Assembly: GCA_963754445.1 (NCBI GenBank)
Contig: CAVWFT010000002.1
Span: 1,364,001-1,428,000 of the forward strand
DNA from: Bog-473 sp963754445
GTDB taxonomy: Bacteria; Actinomycetota; Acidimicrobiia; Acidimicrobiales; RAAP-2
DNA: 64,000 nucleotides
Reading direction: 5' to 3'
Shown here in pieces: positions 15,325-23,561 of the stretch. Position numbers and translations under genes: made by a program. The stretch's first letter is position 1. Every line of letters starts with the position of its first letter. A model generated the notes under the pieces. It was not told the origin of the DNA, ran no database searches, and saw only the letters and a program-made list of their open reading frames with translations.

Positions 15325-18300
15325 GTGAGCACCTGGAGCACTCCGGACGCCGGCGACCCCTTCGTCGGCCTCAACGTCGTCCCCGAGACGGGCGACAGCC
15401 CCGACGAGCTACCCGAGCGCCGGCCCGGTTTCTGGGCCCGCTTCCTGCGTCAGCGCTGGGCCATCGCCGGGCTGGTCTTCCTCGTCGTCATGATCGTCGC
15501 CGCCATCTTCGCCCCCTTCTTCGCACCGCACGCTCCCGATGCCCAGGACATCAACGCCATCAATGCCGGGCCGTCGACCGCGCATTGGCTGGGCACCGAC
15601 GACCTGGGGCGAGACATCCTGAGCCGTCTGATCTGGGGCGCTCGCATCTCGTTGCGGGCGGCCTTCGAAATCGTGGCCCTCGCCGCCGTCTTCGCCATCC
15701 CGCTCGGCCTGATCGCAGGCTTCTTCCGGGGTGCGGTCGACACCGTGATCATGCGCACGATGGACGCGCTCTTCTCGTTCCCGCCGCTGATCCTGGCCCT
15801 CACGGTGGCCGCCCTCCTCGGGGCCGACATCAACGACGCCGCCATCGCCATCGCCATCGTGTTCGTGCCGGGCTTCGTGCGCCTCCTGCGCGGCGAGGTC
15901 ATCGCCGTGCGCGAGGAGTCCTACATCGAGTCGGCCCGCAGTCTTGGGGCCACGTCCAAACGGCTCGTCGGGCGTCACGTGCTGCCCAACGTTGCGTCGC
16001 CCATCATCATCCAGCTGGCGCTCGCCCTCGGGTTCGCCCTGCTCGCCGAGGCCGGCCTGAGCTTCCTCGGGGTGGGCGAGCAACCGCCGACCCCGAGCTG
16101 GGGCGGCATGCTCCAGGAGGGGTTCCAGTTCATCAACTCGTCGCCCTGGGCTCTGATCTTCCCCGGTCTGGCCATCATGCTCACCGTGCTTGCCTTCAAC
16201 CTGGTGGCCGACGGCCTGCGCGACTCGCTGGGTCGCGAACGGCCGACCGGCAGCAGCCCGGTGGCGGGGGAGCGGGAGCAGGGGGGGCGCCTGGCCCGGC
16301 TGCGCACGACGCACCGGGCGGACGCGACGCCGCCCGAGACAGGGACCGACACCGCACTGCTCGTGGTGGAGCGCCTCCGTATCGAATTCCAGAGCCGCGG
16401 CACCTGGTTACCGGTGATGGAGGACGCGCACTTCAGCGTGCGGCGGGGGACCACGCTGGGCCTGGTGGGCGAGAGCGGTTCGGGCAAGACCGTCTCCGCC
16501 CTCGCCGTGATGGGGTTGCTGCCGGCCAAGGTCTCGCAGGTCTCGGGTTCCATCCGCTTCGAGGGTCGGGAGCTCACCGACCTCAGCCCCGCCGGCCTGC
16601 GCCGCCTGCGGGGCAACGAGATGGCCATGATCTTCCAGGAGCCCATGACCAGCTTGAATCCGGCGTACACCGTGGGGAACCAGATCGCCGAGCAGGTACG
16701 GACCCACCGCGGTCTCGACCGGGCTGCGGCGATGAAGGTCGCAGTAGAGATGCTCGACCGGGTCGAGATCCCCAATGCGGCCGCCCGGGCCCAGGACTAC
16801 CCGCACGCCTTCTCCGGCGGCATGCGCCAGCGCGTCATGATCGCCATGGCGCTGTCGTGCTCGCCCAAGCTGCTGATCGCGGACGAGCCCACGACGGCTC
16901 TCGACGTCACCACCCAGGCCCAGATCGTCGACCTGTTGCACTCGCTCCAGAGCGAGGAGGACATGGCGATGATCTTCGTCACCCACGACCTGGGGGTGAT
17001 CGCCGACGTGGCCGACGAGGTCGCGGTCATGTACGCCGGCCAGATCGCCGAGCAGGCGACGGTGGCCGACCTCTTCGCCCGTCCCCGCCATCCCTACACC
17101 GAGGCCCTGCTCGATTCCATCCCCCAGCTGACCCCGAAGGGCGAGCCACTCCACGCGATCGCCGGCATGGTCCCGCGTCCGGACCGCTTCCCGACGGGTT
17201 GCCGTTTTGCCCCCCGCTGCGCCTACGCGTTCGACGCCTGCACCGACGGGCCGGTGCCCCTGCGCGGGGCGGTGGCCGCGTCGTCCGCCGATGGCGCCCC
17301 CGCCCCTGTCTCGTCGAGCCTGGCTCGTTGCGCCCGCCAGGACGAGCTGGTCCTCTCGGGCCCGCGACCGATGCCGGTGCCCGGCGAGCTGCCCCGGGCC
17401 GAGGCCGCGGCCGTCGACATCCCGGCCCCGTCCAGCAGCGCCCCGGTGCTCGAGGTGGAGGGGCTGGTCAAGGACTTCCCGATCCGCAGCGGCGTGTTGC
17501 GACGGGTGGTGGGTTCGGTCAAGGCGGTCGACGGGGTCGACCTGCGCGTCCCGGCCGGGACGACACTGGGCCTGGTCGGCGAGAGCGGTTCGGGCAAGTC
17601 GACACTGGCCCGGTTGGTCCTGCGCCTCATCGAACCGACCGCCGGCCGGGTGGAGGTCGACGGTGTCGACATCACCGCGCTGCGCGGCCCGTCCTTGCGG
17701 CGTCGAGCGCGAGTCGATGCAGCTGATCTTCCAGGATCCGTACTCCTCGCTCGATCCGCGCCAGAGCATCGCCGACATCGTGGGCGAGCCCCTGGCCATT
17801 CACACCACCATGAGCCGGGCCGAACGCGAGCGCCGGGTCGTCGAGCTCCTCGGCCAGGTGGGACTGGGCGGGCACGTCCTACCGCGCCAGCCGCACGAGT
17901 TCTCCGGCGGCCAACGTCAAAGGATCGCCATCGCCCGCGCCCTGGCCCTGCAGCCGAAGCTCCTCGTGTGCGACGAGCCGGTCAGCGCGCTCGACGTCTC
18001 GACGCAGTCCCAGGTCATCAACCTGCTGGCGGAGCTCCAGAAGGATCTCGGGATCGCCTACCTCTTCATCGCGCACGACCTGTCCGTCGTCCGCCACATC
18101 AGCGACCGCATCGCGGTGATGTACCTGGGCCAGATCGTGGAGGAGGGTCCGGCTGAGGTGGTCTACGAGCGCCCCACCCATCCCTATACGACCGCCCTGC
18201 TCTCGGCCATCCCGGTGCCGGATCCCGCTCGCCAACACGAGCGCCAGCGCATCATCCTCAGTGGCGAGGTCAGCGAGCTGACCGGTGGCGAGGTGGGCTG

Positions 18301-18496
18301 CCGGTTCCGGGCCCGTTGCCCGTATGCCATGGAGATCTGCGCCCACGTCGACCCCGACCCGTTCGTGACTCCCGCCGGGACCACCGTGCGCTGTCATCTC
18401 CACACCAGCGGACCCGCGCTGGCCGGAGCGAGCATCCACCAGCTGGGTCCGGCCGTGCTGGCCGGCGCCGGCGACCTGTCCCAATCATCGGACTGA
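15325..18496 (+). CDS. DppC permease fused to two OppD/OppF-type ATPases (one apparent frameshift)
   Basis: One frame from GTG 15325 encodes a DppC permease (residues 1-310; EAA loop YIESARSLGATSKRL), then ATPase 1 (about 340-660; Walker A GESGSGKT near 383, signature FSGGMRQRV, Walker B LLIADEPTTALD), then the start of ATPase 2 (Walker A GESGSGKST). Around 17695-17712 homology moves by one base into the frame ending at 18496, which carries MQLIFQDPYSSLDP, FSGGQRQRIAIARAL, LLVCDEPVSALD and AHDLSVVRHIS. Both ATPases have the Cys-containing OppD/F tail. Removing one base restores about 1,056 residues. Without correction the first frame stops at 18156. Separate genes for these subunits are usual; this triple fusion is uncommon. 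Confidence 0.82.
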
Positions 18497-18506
18497 ACGG
18501 CGACGG

Positions 18507-21023
18507 TCACTCCGCCCGCAGGACGAGCGTGGTCGGCGTGTGGGCCGCCACCCAGGCGGGCGCGCCGGCCAGCGCCGCGCCCGCGACCACCAGCGCGGCC
18601 AGGCCGGCCACCAGTGCGCCCAGCGGCACTACGACCACGGGCACGACGCCGAGCGAGCCGGCGAAGCTCGACCACACCCAGCGGCCCCCGAGCAGCCCCA
18701 GCGGGAGCCCGATCACCACCGCGATGACCAGTAGCCAGACGGCCTGGCACGTGACGATCGCGCCCAGCTGGCCCCGGTTCATACCGAGCGTCTTGAGCAG
18801 GGCCAGATCGCGCCGGCGCTTGCGTGTGGCGGCCAGCACGGTGGCCGAGAGCGAGATCAGGACGGAAGCGGCGACGGCGACGGCCAGTGCGACGGGCTGG
18901 CTCCCCATCTGCCCGGCGTTGACGATGGCGGCGCCACGGACCTGGGTGACCTGGTAGACGTCACCCGGGTCGGCCCCCGCGGCGAGTGCGCCCGCCAGTA
19001 CGCGCTGCACGACGGCGTGGGGGTCCACCCCCGGGCGGACGTTGATGGCCACCGTCGAGGGGATGGCGGAGAAGGCCTCCGCGCCCAATGACTTGTTGAC
19101 CGTGCCGAATCCCTCGATGGCCATCAAGGTGCTCTCGGGCAGCATGGCACCGCGGCCGAGCGAGACATGGTCCGACAGGCTCACGCCGATGGAGGGCAGC
19201 GTGACCGTCCCGACGACGCGCAGGTGCCGGGACGCCGGGCCACTCCCGACCCGTACCGTGTCGCCCACCACTTTGTGCAGCTGCTGCAATGTCAGTGCAC
19301 CGAGCTCGATCTCGTCGGGACCGAGGCCGTGGCCGATGTGGACCGGACCGCTGTCCGTCAACGCGGCACCGGTGACCGTGGGCGGCTCGACCGTGCCGTC
19401 GTGCGTGGCCAGTCCGAGCACCGGGATGGTCCGCCCACCCACGGACAACTGGGTGAAGCCGAAGGTCGACCACCCGGCCACACCGGGGGTGGCGGCCATG
19501 ATGGCGTCGAGGGCTCCGTCGCCGTCGCCCAGCGTGCTCGGCGTCGCCGAGTCGGGCAGGAAGTTCCCGTAGCCACCCTGGACCTGCAGCAGCACGTTCC
19601 AGTTCCAGCCGTAGCGATCGGGATTGGTGACGAGCCCGTTCAGGCTCGCCCCGAACACGACCGCGGTGACCACGGCGGCCACCGCCACCACCGATCCGAT
19701 CAGGTTGGCCCGCACCGCCGTCGGGCGTGATCCCGGAGTGGCCCCGAGCGCGTAGTTGCTCCCGATCAGCACCGGCAGTGGCAAACCGGTGGCCGTCCGG
19801 AGGCGCCAGCCGGGTATCGAACGCCGGCCAAGGATCTCGTGGGGTAGGCGCACCGCCCGCCAGGCCATGAAGAAGAGGACGACCGAGAGGGCGGCGAACA
19901 GGACGAGCCCGCCGCCGGCGAGCACCGGCACGTCGAACTGCAGGCCGCGGGCCGGATCGACCTGGCGCACCGGCCCGACCGGGGCCAGTGGGGACAGGGC
20001 CCACGCGCCCACGACCGCGACGAGTACGCCGGCCAGCATCGACAGCGCCCCACCCAGCCCACAGGCCAGCGCCGCCCCCGTCCGCGTGCAGCCCAAGGCG
20101 CGTAAGGCCGGGGCCTGGGACGTCGACCGCTCGAGTCCTTGAGCCAGTGCCTGAGTGACCAGGACGAAGAGGGCCAGCAGGGCGAAGGCACCCAGCAGGG
20201 CGAGCGCCACCGCCTGGGGCCTGATCGCCTCCTGCACCTGCTGGTGCACCTGGTCGAGCTGGCGCAGCGAGAACACGTAGCCCTGACCCACCCGGGCGGC
20301 CAACCGGTCGACCGAGCGCTGGAAGCCGGTGATGCCGGTTTTGCCCCGGTCCAGTCGGACGGCATCCCAGGAGAACGCCACGGCGTGGGGGAGCCGCAGC
20401 GCGGCCGCGGTGGCGGCCGGAGGGAGCACGGCGCTCTGGACCTGGTCGAACTGGTCCACCAGCACCGGGGGCAGGGCCACGATGGCCGCCACCCGATACG
20501 TTCTCTCGCCGGTCACGACGGTGTTGCTGTCCAGCGCGTCGTCGAACTGGTACGTGACCCGGCCCCCCACCCCGACCCCGAAGAGACGGGCCACTCCGGC
20601 GGACAGTGCGATTTCGTCGGGCGAACGCAGGCTGGGCAGGTGACCCGCCAGCACCGTCATGGTGTCCTGGGTGAAGAACTCGCCGTCGGTACTGCCGGCG
20701 AACCCGTTGGTGAGGAACGACGGATCCACCCGGCCGTGCACGACCGGGTTGGCATCGAGACCGAGCCACGCCGCACTCGAGTGGATGCCCGGCAGGCGCG
20801 AGACCCGCTTCAGCAGCGACAGGTCGGGCGACGGGACGTTGACGAACACGTCGCTGGCGTTGATGGACGTGAGGTAGCGCCCGTAGGCGGACTCGGTGCG
20901 CCGCGCCCCGGCCAGGGCGGCCAGGGCTACCGAGCCCAAGAGGCCGCAGAGGACGGCCGCCACCACCACCGATCTCCAGCTTCGGCCCCAGGTGGCACCT
21001 CTGCTGTACCAGGCGACCCTCAT
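18507..21023 (-). CDS. FtsX/MacB-like ABC permease, orphan
   Basis: An 838-residue membrane protein of the FtsX permease family. It has an N-terminal helix (VVVAAVLCGLLGSVALAALAG), a large external domain (about 50-270), a helical block (about 280-400), a second external domain, and three C-terminal helices including VALAVAVAASVLISLSATVLA. GTG 21026 precedes ATG 21023, which I prefer. Such proteins work with a MacB/LolD-type ATPase in lipoprotein export, efflux or peptidoglycan control. No ATPase of that type is adjacent; the downstream ATPases belong to the convergent importer. Its partner must be encoded elsewhere. Confidence 0.85.
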   Translation of the reverse strand: MRVAWYSRGATWGRSWRSVVVAAVLCGLLGSVALAALAGARRTESAYGRYLTSINASDVFVNVPSPDLSLLKRVSRLPGIHSSAAWLGLDANPVVHGRVDPSFLTNGFAGSTDGEFFTQDTMTVLAGHLPSLRSPDEIALSAGVARLFGVGVGGRVTYQFDDALDSNTVVTGERTYRVAAIVALPPVLVDQFDQVQSAVLPPAATAAALRLPHAVAFSWDAVRLDRGKTGITGFQRSVDRLAARVGQGYVFSLRQLDQVHQQVQEAIRPQAVALALLGAFALLALFVLVTQALAQGLERSTSQAPALRALGCTRTGAALACGLGGALSMLAGVLVAVVGAWALSPLAPVGPVRQVDPARGLQFDVPVLAGGGLVLFAALSVVLFFMAWRAVRLPHEILGRRSIPGWRLRTATGLPLPVLIGSNYALGATPGSRPTAVRANLIGSVVAVAAVVTAVVFGASLNGLVTNPDRYGWNWNVLLQVQGGYGNFLPDSATPSTLGDGDGALDAIMAATPGVAGWSTFGFTQLSVGGRTIPVLGLATHDGTVEPPTVTGAALTDSGPVHIGHGLGPDEIELGALTLQQLHKVVGDTVRVGSGPASRHLRVVGTVTLPSIGVSLSDHVSLGRGAMLPESTLMAIEGFGTVNKSLGAEAFSAIPSTVAINVRPGVDPHAVVQRVLAGALAAGADPGDVYQVTQVRGAAIVNAGQMGSQPVALAVAVAASVLISLSATVLAATRKRRRDLALLKTLGMNRGQLGAIVTCQAVWLLVIAVVIGLPLGLLGGRWVWSSFAGSLGVVPVVVVPLGALVAGLAALVVAGAALAGAPAWVAAHTPTTLVLRAE

Positions 21024-21157
21024 CACCGGTCATCATGCGGAGACCCCGCCGGCCGCGCAAGGGTGATACTGCGACGCCGGAATCCGCCTGCTAGCACCCC
21101 CGCCGGGGCCACGCAGCGTGAGAGCGGGTGGGACTCCTGGGCGAGGCGCTCGTCGTT

Positions 21158-21811
21158 TCAGGCCGTGGCGCGATGGGCCGACGTCGCCCGCAGGCCGTCG
21201 AGGATCATTCCCATCAGCCGCCCACTCTGTTCGGGCGTGATGGCGACGTTCGTGCAGATCGGCCCCACCAGCTGGGTCACGTCCGATCCCTCGATGTCGT
21301 CTCGCACCACCCCGGCCCGCTTCCCGTTCTCGATGACGATGTCGAAGGACGAGTCGATCAGCTCCCGGGCCCGGGAGCGCATGGCCGGGTTCTTCTCGAA
21401 CGCTTCGTGCAACTCGGCCATCAACGCCTGCTTGGTGTGGGCGTAGGCCACGAAGGCGGCCATGAAGGCTTCCACGGCCGACCACGGGTCCAGTTCGGCC
21501 ACGGAGCGCTGTGCCGCCTCGGCCAGGACGTGCACATCGTTCTCGTAGAGCGCCTCGACCACGTCGATGCGGCTGGGGAAGTGGCGGTAGAGGGTGCCGA
21601 CGCCGACACCGGCCTGGCGGGCGATCTCCTCCATGCAGGTCGACCGCCCCTGCTCCGCGAACACCTCTCTCGCTGCGGCCACGATCCGTTCCCGGTTGCG
21701 CCGGGCGTCGGCCCGCATCGTCTTGCCGCTCGCCGTCGCGCCGTTCTCCTCGCGTCCCGGGGCGTCTGAGGGTTCGACTTCCGGCTCGGCCGTCGCCTGC
21801 TTCGCTGCCAT
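21158..21811 (-). CDS. TetR-family repressor of the adjacent efflux gene
   Basis: A 217-residue TetR protein. ATG 21811 is chosen because GAGGTA lies seven bases upstream. After a charged disordered N-terminus (about 40 residues), the DNA-binding domain reads RRNRERIVAAAREVFAEQG, then EEIARQAGVGVGTLYRHFPS. The C-terminal ligand domain is divergent. It is divergently arranged with an MFS drug exporter across 137 bases containing two tandem operator-like repeats, the classic layout of a ligand-relieved efflux repressor. Confidence 0.9.
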   Translation of the reverse strand: MAAKQATAEPEVEPSDAPGREENGATASGKTMRADARRNRERIVAAAREVFAEQGRSTCMEEIARQAGVGVGTLYRHFPSRIDVVEALYENDVHVLAEAAQRSVAELDPWSAVEAFMAAFVAYAHTKQALMAELHEAFEKNPAMRSRARELIDSSFDIVIENGKRAGVVRDDIEGSDVTQLVGPICTNVAITPEQSGRLMGMILDGLRATSAHRATA

Positions 21812-21866
21812 GTCACTACCTCGAACCTGATCCCCCCGCCGTCTCGCGGGGATGCTCACAATGGGC

Positions 21867-21917
21867 TTGCTAAACGGAGGCACCCTCCGTATACTAAACG
21901 GAGGAAGCTTCCGCTTG
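21867..21917 (+). promoter_or_regulatory. MFS promoter covered by two tandem operator repeats
   Basis: TTGCTA (21867-21872), a 17-base spacer and TATACT (21890-21895) form a good sigma-70-like promoter. Operator 1 (21871-21893) has arms TAAACGGAGG and CCTCCGTATA around CAC, symmetric at 9 of 10 pairs. Operator 2 (21895-21917) repeats TAAACGGAGG with a weaker right arm, 7 of 10. The sites are 24 bases apart and cover the promoter from -35 past -10, consistent with repression by the divergent TetR. Confidence 0.7.
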
Positions 21918-21948
21918 CTCCAGAATACCAGCGGAAAGGTCGTAGTCA

Positions 21949-23511
21949 ATGCCCCAGTCCACCCTTGCCGGGCCGCGCCCCGGCGCCGGTCCCCACGCAC
22001 GAGGTCCAGCTGAATCTCCTGGTCGGGGAGTCGCCAGCCGCCTCGCCCACCCCAGTGTCATCCTGGCGGTGATCCTGACCGCCCAGATGATGGTCGTCCT
22101 CGACACCACCATCGTGAACGTCGCCCTGCCCCACATCCAGGCCAGCCTCGGGTTCTCGACCTCGGGACTGTCGTGGGTCCTCAACGCCTACGTGCTGACC
22201 TTCGGGGGCTTCCTGCTCCTCGGCGCCCGGGCCGGGGACCTGTTCGGCCGGCGTCGGGTGTTCCTGATCGGGATCGCCCTCTTCACCGTGAGCTCGCTCC
22301 TGGGCGGTCTCGCCGTGTCGGGCTGGGCCCTCCTGGCGGCGCGAGCCCTCCAGGGTGTCGGCGCGGCCATGGCGGCGCCCTCCGCCCTGTCCCTCCTGAC
22401 CACGTCGTTTCCCGAGGGCAACCAGCGGGTGCGGGCCATCGGCCTCTACACGACGGTCTCCGCCGCCGGCGGCGCCATCGGCCTCGTGGCCGGGGGGCTG
22501 CTGACCGAGCTGGTCTCGTGGCGCTGGGTCATGTTCGTCAACGTGCCGATCGGGATCGCGGTGTGGTGCATGGGGCGGCTCGTCCTGCCCGAAACCGAGA
22601 CCCGGCACGGTCACTTCGACCTGTTGGGCGCGCTCACCTGCACCGTCGGAGTGGCGAGCGTCGTCTTCGGCCTCGTGGAGGCGGGCGCCAAGGGTTGGTC
22701 CGACCCCCTGCCCCTCACGGCGCTCGTCGTCGGGGCCGCCGTCCTCGGCGTGTTCCTGCGCCACGAGGGCAGGGCGACCGAGCCCATCCTGCCCCTGGAC
22801 CTCCTGGCGAGCCGCACCCGGAGCTCTGCCAACGCCGCCCGTGGTCTGCTCTACGCCGGCTTCTACGGGGTCTTCTACTTCATGGCCCAGTTCCTCCAGG
22901 ACGTGCAGGGCTACTCGCCCCTGCGGGCGGGGCTGGCCTTCTTGCCCATGCCGATCGCGGTATTCGCCTCGTCCCAGCTGACGACCCGAGTCCTCGTCCG
23001 TCGGCTGCCCGAGAAGGCCGTCATGTTGATGGGGACCTCGCTGGCCACGGTCGGACTGCTCCTGGCCACGCGCATCGGGGTGCACACGACCTACCCGCAG
23101 ATCGTGCTGTCCCTGCTCCTCATCGGAGCCGGGAGTGGCGGGACCCTGGTCGTGCTCACCTCGGCCTCGTTGGCCGACGTGGAACCCGAGATCGCCGGTG
23201 CGGCCTCGGGTCTGGTGAACGTGTCGCAGCAGATCGGCGCCGCCGTCGGCCTGGCCGTGCTCGTCACCGTGTTCGACGCGCTGTCGGGCGGTCGGCAGCT
23301 CGCACCCGGGACCGGGCCTTCGGCCTCGGTGGTGCTGCACTCGCTCGACATGGTGTTCGCCGTCGCTGCCCTCTTCGCCATGGCCGCCTTCGTGACCGTG
23401 CTGGCCGGGGTCCGGCGCTCCCGCACCCTCGCCGAGGAGAACGGTGAGGACGTCTCCCTCGAGCTCGACCTCGACGACCTCCCGATGGCGTTGGAGCCGG
23501 CCGAGGTGTGA
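21949..23511 (+). CDS. MFS multidrug exporter, DHA2 (EmrB/QacA) family
   Basis: A 520-residue, probably 14-helix proton-coupled drug exporter. Motif D1 appears as VLDTTIVNVALPHIQASLGF in helix 1, motif A as GARAGDLFGRRRVFLIG in loop 2-3, and the motif C region as GLYTTVSAAGGAIGLVAGG in helix 5. The length fits the 14-TMS group. A GGAAAGG ribosome site precedes ATG 21949. Expression is expected to be de-repressed by ligands of the divergent TetR. It ends at a strong hairpin shared with the convergent MMPL gene. Confidence 0.93.
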   Translation: MPQSTLAGPRPGAGPHARGPAESPGRGVASRLAHPSVILAVILTAQMMVVLDTTIVNVALPHIQASLGFSTSGLSWVLNAYVLTFGGFLLLGARAGDLFGRRRVFLIGIALFTVSSLLGGLAVSGWALLAARALQGVGAAMAAPSALSLLTTSFPEGNQRVRAIGLYTTVSAAGGAIGLVAGGLLTELVSWRWVMFVNVPIGIAVWCMGRLVLPETETRHGHFDLLGALTCTVGVASVVFGLVEAGAKGWSDPLPLTALVVGAAVLGVFLRHEGRATEPILPLDLLASRTRSSANAARGLLYAGFYGVFYFMAQFLQDVQGYSPLRAGLAFLPMPIAVFASSQLTTRVLVRRLPEKAVMLMGTSLATVGLLLATRIGVHTTYPQIVLSLLLIGAGSGGTLVVLTSASLADVEPEIAGAASGLVNVSQQIGAAVGLAVLVTVFDALSGGRQLAPGTGPSASVVLHSLDMVFAVAALFAMAAFVTVLAGVRRSRTLAEENGEDVSLELDLDDLPMALEPAEV

Positions 23512-23519
23512 TGCAGGTC

Positions 23520-23561
23520 GCTGTCGGCTGGGCCCGGGACTACTCGGGTGCAGCCGACAGC
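23520..23561. terminator. Bidirectional hairpin between convergent MFS and MMPL genes
   Basis: GCTGTCGGCTG (23520-23530) pairs perfectly over 11 bases with CAGCCGACAGC (23551-23561). The 20-base loop can extend the stem through CCCG/CGGG. It spans the MMPL stop codon and lies 9 bases after the MFS stop. No T-run follows on either strand, as is common for high-G+C terminators. Confidence 0.6.

Noticed and set aside
17690..17717. Programmed ribosomal frameshifting in the fused ABC gene
   Set aside because: No slippery sequence, in-frame stop or downstream structure stands out; an indel explains it more simply.
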